Assembly: GCA_003117195.1 (NCBI GenBank)
Contig: BDSI01000013.1
Coordinates: 835,044-899,043, forward strand
Reading direction: 5' to 3'
Length of the DNA stretch: 64,000 nucleotides
Source of the DNA: Eudorina sp. 2006-703-Eu-15
Taxonomy: Eukaryota; Chlorophyta; Chlorophyceae; Chlamydomonadales; Volvocaceae
Under the pieces are notes generated by a model. That model was not told the origin of the DNA. It did no database searches and was given only the letters and a program-made list of their open reading frames with translations. The position numbers and the translations under genes are program-made. Of the stretch, positions 13,801 to 24,296 are shown in pieces (the stretch's first letter is position 1; the number at the start of each line of letters is the position of its first letter).

Positions 13801-16800
13801 GGTGTGGGGAGATGCCGGCGGCTGTGGTAAGAATGTTAGCATGCTTGATGAGCGGGCTTGGACCCGGCAGCAGCAGGGATTCGCATGTGGTGGTAGGGCG
13901 CAGATCGACATCGCCAGTGGTGGTGTGCTGCTGGGTATGTAGCGGTATGCTGGGTGAGCCGCGGCCGCGTGAGGAGCGGTGAGGGAGTGCGCTGCAGCAG
14001 GTGTGGCGCACGCATGCGGCCAGCCGGCCGCTGGGCACGGCATCGATCCCGGTGGCTGACATTCCTCTTGATGGCAGCTAGCGAGGCCGGACAAGCACGT
14101 CTGCCTCACGGAAGAGTCAGGCAGGTAGCTAAGGGCGACAGCAAGCGTCGCTACACGCACAATGCAGTTCGGCATACAGCTAGGCATTGTCGGAAAGGCG
14201 CCAGCCATACAAAAAATTCGTACATGCGGCGACGAACGGAGGCAATATATACGTGCGGTCTCGCGTGCAGCGCCAGCTAATCAGCTAGCTCCCAAATATG
14301 TTCGTGCTTTGTTGTGCTGTATGAATGAACGTAGCGCAGTGCGGCTTCTCTGTCACGCCCCGATGGGTTTCCGGACGATCGCCTGTCGTACAGCCACCAG
14401 TACGTCATAACCGACCAAACGGGACCAACCACCAACGGTGCCTGACATCTCGCCATGATTTATTGCTGGGCTGTGCGGATCACACCGCTGGCCGAGGTCA
14501 GCTGGATGTCGCGATGCGGAGTCGCGCGCGACATACATAATCCCACGCACCGTAGCCCTACTAGGTATCTGCGCCCAATGCGGATCGATGTCGTACGTAC
14601 GGTACTCACCGGCGGCGGCGCTGGAGTCCCCGCCGTCGTCCAGACCCATGCCCGCGGCGGCGGCGGCGGGGCGGAACACTTCTGGTGGGTCCAGACTGCG
14701 GTTCGGCGGCGGCGGCGCCGGCGGCGACGCCCCGGATGGGTCTGGTGCTGGCTGCTGGGGTTTGGGTGCTGCTGCGGAGGGCTGGTCAGGCAGCAGCAGA
14801 CCCGTTGGGGGCGGCGTGGGCTGGGCGACCTCAGGGCCGTCGGCCTCCGCGAAAGCGGTCCTGTTACGCCCACGCAGGGAGCCAGGGACGTTTAATCAAA
14901 TGATGAGACCAGCAGGTACGTGGGGGTGCGGTAGTAAAACGAACCCACCTAACTACGTCGACAACCCACTACATGCTTGGCCCAAGCAGGTACAACTGAT
15001 TCGCCGCCACGGGCGTGCGTGGTGAATCAAGCGGGCACGCAGGATCATCATATCTATCTTGAATTTCTGGATAGGTGTGGCTATAGCTGTGTGACCCGCC
15101 GAATCAAGCAACCATTCAAAGCGCGGTAGGTCCATCCGTGGAAACTCGCCGCCGCCGGCAGCCGCAGCCGCAGCCTCGCCCGCTCGCCCGCCGGCGGACA
15201 AATACGTAGCCCCCGACCGGAGAGCAATCCCAACTCCTGCCGGCTGCCGCCATCCCATTGCCCGATCACACACGCGCGTAAGCTCACTGCAGGACGGGGG
15301 GGGGGCGGGCTCACTTCGCAGCTTCCCCCTGTCCGGCACGCCCGCCGCGTGTCAGGAGCTCGGGACCCTTACCTCGGCCGCCGCTCGTCGTACGACTCCT
15401 GGGACGATGTGGCCGCCGTCGCAGGCCACGGCGCCGCCACCGCCGCCCGCGCCGCCGCCTGTTGCTCCTCACGGCCCGCCGCTTGCGCTGGCGCCGCCAG
15501 TACGGCACCGGCGGCGGGGAGGGAGGGGTCGCCCAACTTGGTCAGGAGGATGCTGCTCAGGGTATAAAAGGGCGAGCCGTCGCCACCGTCCTCGCCGCCG
15601 CCGCCCCCATCCCGACCGGAGGCTGCTTGCCGACGGTTGCTGCAGTCGCTGCTGGTCGCAGCGGCGCCGATGGCGGTGAGGCTGCTGCCGGCGGCGGCCA
15701 GTTGGCTGGCGGCCGCTGCTGTGGTCCCGCCGGGCGGGTAGGGCCCGCGGCTGAGCTTGGCGTGCATGCTGCGCGTGCTGAGCCCCGTGGACTTTCGGCG
15801 CAGCAGCACCGAGCGGTCTTGCTCCAGAGTCTGCAAATAAAAGACCGGTGGAGCGGATGGATGGATTCTTTGTTAAATATCGTCATCGAAGTAAACGAAC
15901 CAGTGACATGACGCCTCCAGCTATGTATGGGCCACACGCAGATGTATGGGAGGCTCACACACGCATATGGGAGATGGGGAGTTGATGGTATTGATCGATC
16001 GGTCGCAGCGACAGCGCGGCACGCACGCACCAGACCTCCATCCATCCCCAACCGAGTCTGGGCCGTTTTCCTTTTTACGGTATCCCCCACCGTGCCTGCT
16101 TGGACCCACCCACCACCCCACCCACGCACCACGTGCAGACCCAGATCAGCCAGCTTGGCCACCAGCCGCGCCTTGCCGCCCCTGCTGCCGCCCTCGCCGG
16201 CGGCGGGGCCCGCCACCCGCTTCAGCAGCACGTTCTCGTGTTTGATGTCCCGATGGATGACGGGCGGGCTGCGGGTGTGCAGGTGGGCCAGCGCAGCCGC
16301 AATCTGCGGGCACGGCAACACGCCCGCCCGTCCGTCCGTCACGCATGGTGGCTTGGTGGGTGCAGTCACCTCTCGCTCGCCGTTGAGGATGGCGCGAGAG
16401 ACCGCCGCACCAGCTCAGGCGGCAGCCGGCGGGTACCGTAGCTGGAGTGCGTGGGAAATGATGGTTGTCTGGAGGTCCGTCCCGCCAGTAACGAAGCCGG
16501 CAGGGTGTGCCAAGCCGCCCGCCCGCCCATGCAGGTTGGGTGTGCTAGTTGGCATGCCGTGTAAGGAATCCGTCCTAGGCGTCGCTCGCCCTTGTACGGC
16601 GACGAATTGTATGGCGGAGACGACGGCACGGCGGGCAGCGACTGGCGGCACCGGCCGTACATTTTATTTACCCGCAGAATAATCATGTATGTGGAGGTGA
16701 TGACTCTGCTGTATGTCGCGTCCGAAAGCAGGGCAGGCAGCGAGGTGCCGAGCATGAACACATGACCTTGCCGTGCAAGCTCATCACGCACACACGCGCG

Positions 16801-17851
16801 CACCTGGGTGAGCCACCCGTACGCCTGCACGTCGGTGTAGACGCGGCTGGACCCGGACATCGTGGTGACGATGAGGGACTTGGTGGTGAACGTCTGTGTG
16901 TATGTGCGTGTTTGGGATGCATGCGAGGCACTTTTTCTGTTAGTTCCCATGCGCACACACACATACACACATACTGAAACTGTTCCTGAGGAGGTGTTTG
17001 GCAGTCGAAACCTGGCCACAGAGCGAGGGTATTAGCAGTTTGCCTAAGGACCAGTCGCGTGCACCGGGGGGGGGGCCACCCGCGCTGACCGGGAAAAACG
17101 ATTAGCTATGTGTGGAAGTGCGGGCCCACTCATCTACTAGAATATAAAATAAATGGTGACAAAATATATTTGCACCAATTGGGTAGGATTCCACAGGATT
17201 CCAACAGTAGTGCCTACGAGCTATCTGGGCCCGTCAGGGCCCATTGGAACACCCGGTCGGGAATCGGGTCCACCTTAAAACGGTTACTAGTATTTTAAGG
17301 GCGGATTAGTATGTATGTTGTCGAAGAACCGAGCGTACCCGTATCCTGAATAGGACATTTCGGCAATGCCGCCCGTGCTTTCATAGTGAAGGACAGCTTC
17401 CCGCCCTCGTCCGCACCTCACAGAGCTCCAACACAATGCCCCAGCGCCAATCGCCCGCGTCTTGCAAACCTTGAAACTTTGCAGGAATGCGGACGATTCC
17501 AACGCAATCGACGAGGTTTCTGCGGCGTGCATACATGCCAGCTATCACTTCCGGCATAGTACCGCAAAGGACCATGCTGCCTTTCGAAAAGCTCTTGATC
17601 AAAACTTACTCGTGTGGATTCTCCTTATAGCACGCTGCTTCTCTGAGGAGCATTTTCACGCACTCCGGTGCGCGAGATGGCTTCTCCTCAAGCACCTTGA
17701 GCGCGACCGGAGCTCCTTTGTACGTAGCAGAGTACACAGATGCAAACCCTCCACGACCTAAGAGTTTCCTAACGACGAGATCTCCAGCGTCGAGAACATT
17801 CAGCAAGGCGCTCAGTTGCGTTTCCGGTACGCCAGGTAGCCCCATGATCAA
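10836..17851 (-). CDS. TKL-type protein kinase with giant activation-segment insertion
   Basis: Eleven exons (coding order): 17610-17851, 17417-17576, 16804-16893, 16130-16303, 15373-15830, 14610-14860, 12877-13798, 12156-12304, 11732-11764, 11293-11453, 10836-11063. All junctions are phase-consistent, giving 955 residues. Catalytic features: Gly-rich loop GRGGFASVY (32-40), VALK lysine 52, alpha-C Glu71, HRDIKHEN (181-188), DLG in place of DFG (217-219), MAPE (824-827), KADVFSFAVLMYELL, and a C-lobe end with CWHDDPVQRPP typical of plant/algal TKL kinases. The motif LAHLHTRSPPVIHRDIK also recalls NAK-family kinases. About 590 residues rich in Ala, Ser, Gln and Pro lie between DLG and APE, spread over four exons. 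Intron 10 has a GC donor. The DLG still supplies the metal-binding Asp, so activity is plausible. Substrate unknown. An alternative start is Met3. Confidence 0.85.
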
Positions 17852-19301
17852 ACGATGAAGCTTTGTTGGATATAAATAGACAGCAGTTTTTAGTGAGTTA
17901 ATACATTAGCTAGGGACCGCACGTACCTTTTAGGAAATCAGAAGCGAAGCACAGTGCCGTACACCTACGCGCTGCTGACAGTTGTCCCGTGGTGTTGCCC
18001 CGTGGTGTTGCCCCTTGGTGTTGCTTCGCCGATCTTGATAAATTGAGGTTCGCGTCCAGCAAGTCTTCGGCCAGAAAGTATCTCTCAGTTGACGAGAAAT
18101 GTCTTATGTTACAGTGAAAGATCTAACCTGTCTAATCCAGCGCAATCGTTCATCATGTTCGTCCTCACGTGCGTACGCGAGCATGCACGTGCGGGCCGCT
18201 GATCCAGCCGCGAGTGCCGTCTCGCTCGGCGGCTACGTGGGTAGGAACGCGCGAACGAACGGTAAAATCTCTCGGTCCTGGTGAACCGTTCCAACAACTC
18301 AATAACTTTGTTTTCGCATTTAGACCTTCCCTACGCTGTTACAGTTGCAAATGAAACGTTGGCGTGCGTGCGGTCATCAACTGCGAGCGAGCGAGCGAGG
18401 CGGCCATGGCCACGATCCGTCATTTATTCATTTATGAGGTTATAACATGTAGTAAATCAATTACGTGGATTTGTGCGAAGTGGACTCCGAATCGGGGCCT
18501 AAGGGGGCCGTGTCTGATCGAAATTGAAGGATTTTTACGCAAAGCCTTTCACACATCGTTTTTCTATGATTCACAATACGAAATTAGCTTGATTATATTT
18601 GCATAACTTACGCTACGGACACCGTGCATACTTTTGGGACAAGTTGCAGCGATGCATGTATACGGTACGGTAGGTCAGGACGGACGGAGGCTTCAGGCAT
18701 GTTGGGAGCGCGCTTGTCTCATTCATGAGCTTATGCAACTAAAATTCCGACGGCGTGCGCGGTTGGGCGATCAAGTAATGTCTCGATCGGTACCGTTAGC
18801 CGAAGCCCTGTGGGCGCTGAGTAGTTATGCGTCGCGGGTGGACGGGGCGACTGTGCGCTCTACGGACTATTCCCGCCCTTGATAGGGTTGGGAATTTTTA
18901 TCGACCCGGTGGGACCGCACGGGCAGGCAGGCCCCTGATTGTGGCTCGCGAGCCCCCGTTGCCCTCCAAGTCTACGGGCCACCGCCGGAGACGTGAGCCG
19001 CCCTTGGCTGGAGTGGTGGTTCGTAAATAGGGGCGCCCTGGTGGTTAACTCCCCCTGAGCGGGCTTTACCCCTGGCTGTGGTTGGTTTTCAGGAACACGG
19101 GGTGTTCCCTGGCAGAGTGGGCACGGGGAGTGTTTCGGTGCACTTGTGGAGCCTGTCCGATGCGCCATGGTGGCGCAGTTTCGTTTATGCAGTGTATGGT
19201 GAGGAAGTTTTGGCTGTCACCGATGACCCGCGGGGTCCGCTGTAATATCCGTAATAAACAGCAAGAGGGACAGCGTCGTTATCGCGGTTGGGAAGAGCAA
19301 T

Positions 19302-19556
19302 GCTACAAGGGGGACCAACAACCAAGTTGATCGCTCGCCGTACAGGCGCGGACGGACTGTTCATCCTACCCCAGGGGCACGCCGTGCATTACGCACGGAA
19401 ACATATGCATCCAAAGCAACAGGCCAGAAAGGTGAGCAAGCAACGTCGGACAGGGGCACCACCCGCCCCGGCGAGGCACAACCCGGGCGGCGAGTCAACA
19501 TCATAGTTAGGACGCACGGTTACAAGGGGGACCAACAACCAAGTTGATCGCTCGTC
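19302..19556 (+). repeat. Separated direct repeat of about 33 bp
   Basis: A block starting ACAAGGGGGACCAACAACCA occurs at 19302-19334 and again at 19524-19556, differing little if at all over 33 bases. The second copy is followed by a sequence (ATCATAGTTAG) that also occurs about 20 bases before it. The copies are 222 bp apart. This could be the ends of a small decayed element or a local duplication. Confidence 0.7.
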
Positions 19557-20641
19557 GATCATAGTTAGACCATATGTAATAACTGTACCGTATGTACGTG
19601 TCGCTTAACAGCCTTTGCTTATCACATACTACCGTAGTCAACTCTGCCTCATATGCCATCTTCGGGGATTGCAGGTACCATGACTACACCTGCCTAGCAT
19701 TCACTGCCCTGGCGAGATGGGGACGCCCGGCAATCGTGATGGAATGCCGTGCGGTCCGGCCCTGCAGGATATCTGGATACGGCACCTGAGACCACAGGAC
19801 ACAGAGCGCTTGTGCTGTCAGGACTCTGGAGACGCCGCGGGCAGCGCGGAAAGCCCGCAGAGGTCCGGACCGCAGGCCTTGCTCAGCTGCGTGCTGACAT
19901 GTCCACCGTTGCCGTCCCCCTTCTCCGCCCAGGATACCGTCCCGCGGCAGACAGAGCAGCCGCTTGCTTGTTACATGGACGTACCTTCCATGATACCCAA
20001 TAAAACCAACCTCTATGAGTTCACCATGCCAGTTTATGTTGTGAATCCGGACATCCGTGTACATCGGGTCCCCGACACTGCATGTGGCTTTTTCCCCACC
20101 GCTGCATAGACTGAATGACGATTGATGTCAGAGCAGCCGATGGATGGTGGCAGGAGAACCGTCACACGCATCTGACGGCGGACCCGAGATCCCAGGTCCG
20201 CTCCCGGGCAGGCTCGCCATGATGTTGTCGTACTGTGCAACAAAGGTGTGCCGCGGATTCCGGGGATTTCGGATTTTCGGTCATCCCCGGCTGATGATGT
20301 GTCCTCGGGTCGAACGGCTGTAGCTGCTGCAGGAGCTGCACCTTGCTGACGCGGCGTCCACCCGGCGCGCCGGCTGATGGTGCCACGACATTGCCGCCGC
20401 GCCGTCACGTGCACACACACAACAGTCGGTTGCATTGCTGGACACGGTTCTGCTTGTTCGCGGCTCAGCTTTTCTCCTTGCTAACACAACAGTACATGGC
20501 GTGCGATTAGGACTGCCACACCGTCCACGTGTGCTGTACTGGATGGAGTCAGCATTTGAAGTGCTGTCAGTCGGAATATGGTCTTCGGTACGCCGAGGTA
20601 GGGTACACAGCTATTACGGCATTACAGGCCTGTGGCCCTGG

Positions 20642-20708
20642 CACACACACACACACACACATACACACACACACACACGATCGGGCGGGCGGGCGGGTTG
20701 CAATTCTA

Positions 20709-20786
<78 letters not shown>
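20642..20786. repeat. CA/GT dinucleotide microsatellite, interrupted
   Basis: Two long CA runs (20642-20678 and 20711-20786) are separated by a GC-rich spacer with GGGC tetramers and the word TTGCAATTCTAAA. The spacer recurs at two other places in the window. Open frames made of Thr-His or Cys-Val repeats across it are artefacts. Confidence 0.9.
20679..20720 (+). repeat. CA-linked dispersed sequence, copy 1
   Basis: GATCGGGCGGGCGGGCGGGT followed by TGCAATTCTAAAAACACACAC. Nearly the same sequence is found at 45569-45608 and, inverted and shorter, at 57829-57856. Confidence 0.85.
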
Positions 20787-20788
<2 letters not shown>

Positions 20789-21793
20789 GCAAGGCGACCG
20801 ACCGGGCGTCACGAGGAAGCACGCGACGGCAGCTTCGTTCAGCACCCGGTCCAGACACTGGGCCCGTCGGAACGCCCGGTCGGGACCAAGGGTCCACCAC
20901 CTTGTAACAGTTACAGTGGCGACTCCGCAAGGTCCCGCAAGGTTCACATGCCGTGCGGGGGTCCCGCCGCAGGCGAAGACACAGCCACCATCACAGGGCT
21001 GCGGTGTCCTGGTGGCGTGTGGCTTTGCGTCGTTACGCCGTGGCAGTTGGATGGCTCGACATGCAGCGGGCGGTTCCAACTTCCTTTCCTCGAGTTTGCC
21101 ATCCTCCGGCCTCAGCCAGGCCACCACGCGGCACCACGTGATCGCTCCCCTCAGCCGCGCAGACGTGTGTATGTCGGCGCGCAATGCGTGTCCAGATCGT
21201 CGTCCAGATCAATCTACCGCCGTCCAGAGCTGCCGCGCAACGACTACTGTTGCGCCTGCCGCACCGCATCGACGAACCGCCAAGTAAGCCGCATCCAAAC
21301 CGAACCCCACCCCACCGTAGCCCCCTCCCCCGCACTGCGTTCACAACCGGTGCCACAGACAGCCACGAGCACAGCGTCGCCAACACGCCAGCAGAAATGC
21401 ACCTTTTCTTGACTCGCCACCTGGCTAACCGGCGCCGGTTGGCGGAAGCATGCTGACTGACCTACCCGACATGATTTTCCAACTTAACATACCCAATGCC
21501 GCGAAACTATGTTGGTTGGGCCGTCGCGCCAGCGCCAAACACGCAGCCCACGAGAAGATGATCCGCCAGGCCCTGAGCCCCCGTGCACGAAACAGCGCAG
21601 TGGCGCAGTGACCACGCACACGCTGCGGCGATCCCCATCCGGCTTTTTGCTTACGGCTTCCAGGGCAGCAAAAGCAGGGACTCCACACGGGGCCGCTCAC
21701 TGAGCTCCCTGCGCCGCCGTGAGGGGTGCCACCGCAGGGGCCAGTCCCGGCCGCCAGATCATCCCTTCAGTCCATGTCCGTGATACATGCTGA

Positions 21794-21973
21794 TCAGACG
21801 CCAAAGAGTGCCTCCCCGAAGTTCCGGAATGCAAACACTGCTCCAAAGAAGACAGCTAGCCCCCGGGCGACGCGCAGGTTAGCTGCGAACTTGGCCTCGT
21901 TTTTCCACTCGTCCTGAAGCCATTTCTGCAAACCGCTGCTCTTGGGCTTCTGAGGAGAAGTGGTTGTAAGCAT
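21794..21973 (-). CDS. TOM5: TOM5-like mitochondrial import receptor subunit
   Basis: A single-exon frame of 59 residues from an ATG in good context (GCAAAATG), ending TGA. Plant Tom5 proteins are about 54 residues with a short basic/charged N-terminus, one transmembrane helix and a C-terminal RNFGD-like motif. Here the sequence has DEWKNEAKFAANLRVARGL, a hydrophobic segment AVFFGAVFAF, and then RNFGEALF, matching that plan residue by residue around the helix. Tom5 is a small tail-anchored subunit of the TOM complex in the outer mitochondrial membrane, where it helps pass precursors to the Tom40 channel. An in-frame upstream Met at 22009 would add 12 residues; the inner ATG is preferred for context and family length. 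The gene is easy to miss because of its size. Confidence 0.75.
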   Translation of the reverse strand: MLTTTSPQKPKSSGLQKWLQDEWKNEAKFAANLRVARGLAVFFGAVFAFRNFGEALFGV

Positions 21974-22799
21974 TTTTGCGGGTGATAGCCGCCGGTTGGC
22001 ACGCGCCAAAAGACAGTGTACTATTGTCTGAAGCAGTTATGATGTGCAGCGGATACCATCTCATCGTCGCACACAGATACACAGGCAGAGTAAAAAAGTA
22101 CTTGTACGGGACGGGCACAACACTGTATGGCCCAAGTCGGATGCGAAGGTAGCAGTGAACGCAATACAATAGAATTTATGACTTGTGATTGAACGTAAAA
22201 ATGGAAAATTACACTTCGCATGCAGAAGTTCGGGCAACGTGGTTATTTGTGAACAGTGCTGCTACATTCCATTATGTACCTCGTAGAATGCCATTACAGT
22301 GATGGTCTAACTGCCTTGTGTAGAGGAACTATCTTCGAAGGTCGATGTCATCGAGCGCGTTGCCACCCCTTACGGGGGTGGCCTCGGCTGGGACACGGGA
22401 TGACCGTGAGGACCACAGGACGCAAAAAGTAAAGCCCTTACCGCTGATGTTGTCTTCGCGAGCGCCCCTTGTACAAGGTAGGCCACATGTGCTATGAGGA
22501 GTCCGGCTTCCCCAAACAGCCCTGCTGCACGCCGTTGTGATTCATATGATTCTCGGTTCCTCAGCGCTTCATTTCAGGCGGATACCGAATGGGTACCGGG
22601 CTTATCGTACGGCACATACCGGCGGACACCACAGTTTAACCACGTCGTTAGTGCCAACGATCCCTGCAGGGAGACCTAAGGGAACCACCTCGTGGCAGTG
22701 TACCTCCCTTCCTCAAGGAAACCAACCCCAGAACACTTCAACTCTAGCTCCGCACACCCATTTACCCTCCCCTTGCTGCCGCAGCTGCCAGTCTATCAG
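21974..22799. other. Intergenic region and probable divergent promoter
   Basis: This lies between the start of the minus-strand TOM5-like gene and the first exon that can be supported for the plus-strand coiled-coil gene. It probably includes the promoters of both and one or more 5' exons of the coiled-coil gene. A candidate first ATG is at 22494, but no donor could be assigned with confidence. The short inverted repeat CCACCCCTTACGGGGGTGG lies near 22363. Confidence 0.4.
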
Positions 22800-24263
22800 G
22801 GGCCACTCCCGGCCCCGGGGCCGTCCGGAGCCGCCCCGGCAGCACCCAGCCTCCTCCGCCCCAGCCTCAGCCGCAGCCGCATCCACATCCACATCCAGCC
22901 TCGCAGCAGCCACAGCTCGCCCAAGCCGCCACCTCGCAGCAGGCGCAGCCACACCACCAGTACCCGGGCGCGTCCGACCTGCCGCCCTCGCCCGGCAGCC
23001 CCAGCGGGCCCGCTTCATACCGCAGCAAGTTCACCCGCATCCGGGGCTTTCAGGGCGGTCAGGCGCAGCTGGGCGGTCTGGAGGGCAGCGGCCTGCTGCA
23101 GCAGGCAACGCCGTCGCAGCAGATGCTGATGGGCGTGGGACCGGGCCGGCCCGGCGCCACTGCACCGGTGCGCGCGCGTGGTGGAACGGCTGGGTGTGTT
23201 GTCTAGGAGGTTGTTGGGTTGGTTGGCTATGCTGGGTGGAGGTTGGGTTGGTTGGGTGTGTTGGGTGGAGGTTGCAGGTGGGGTGCGCTGTGTGCTGGGT
23301 TCTGGGTCTGGTTGGTGTGCCCTGGGTGGAGGTTGGGGGGTTGTTGTGCGCTGGATTGCGTTCGGCTGCGGAGCGGGAAACGGTGTCACGGGCTGCAAAG
23401 GGGCTTCACACATTCGGTGATGGCTCGCTGGGACGAGGCCGGAGCAGCCGTCCGACCTCCCTCTCTCGCGCTTACAAGTCAAGCATGGGGCGCTGACACG
23501 GCAGGAGCCGCGCTGGGCGATGAGGGAATGAAAACAACAATGCACGAGTATGGGCGTATGGGACTATGGGAGTATGCGGAGCCTGACGTTCTGCAAGGCG
23601 GGATAGGGGGTGGCTGGATGGGGCGTCGCCGTGTCCAGATGTTAAACGGCACCCGCACCGCGTCCCCGGTAACCTCCATTCCTCGATGTGCATGCATGAC
23701 ATGTCCGTGTGGCTGGCGGCAGGGAGCCGGCGAGGGCGTTGGCCCCAACCACAGCTGGGACGGCGGCATCGCGTCGGCGGCGCTGGGGGCCTCGCCGCCG
23801 CGGCTCGCGTCGGGCGGCCGGCTGCTGGGCCCCGGCGGCAGCGGCGGCGGCGGCGCTGCTGCGCTGATGGAGCCCATGCATCACGTGCGTGTGTGTCTTT
23901 GGGGCGTTGGGCGGGGGAGCGAGGTTGAGGCGGGGGAGCGAGGTTGAGGCGGGGGAGCGAGGTTGAGGCGGGAGGGGAGGGGAGGGGAGGGGAACCTCGC
24001 GGTGCGCTGGTACCGCCAGGAGAGACTGGGAGGAGGTCCCCGGGGAGGGGATTCCTACTTGCCGAGTCACCCACTGCAGTCTCTGAGGGCCGGAGCATGA
24101 GTCGCGGGGGGGGGGGACAGTCCCCGCCCGGGTCGAGCGGCGCGGCGATTTCCAAGGGTACGAGGTACGGCGTGGGATGCGGTACTGTACGGACCGGCAG
24201 ATCCTGTTTCACCTGTCTCCGCTGGGTGACACTTCCGGGCCCTCGCAGGCAAGCAGCGGTGGC

Positions 24264-24296
<33 letters not shown>

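Larger units (their letters stand above)
17852..21793. other. Intergenic stretch, gene-poor and repeat-bearing
   Basis: Almost 4 kb between the 5' end of the kinase gene and the 3' end of the TOM5-like gene. No frame here has a recognisable domain. It contains a separated 33-bp direct repeat (19302 and 19524), a long CA microsatellite (20642-20786) and a dispersed CA-linked sequence (20679-20720). It should also contain the kinase promoter, next to 17852. Confidence 0.5.

Noticed and set aside
20435..21412. Frames of 205-325 residues with Thr-His or Cys-Val runs
   Set aside because: Driven by the CA microsatellite; the rest of each frame has no domain and no coding-like pattern.
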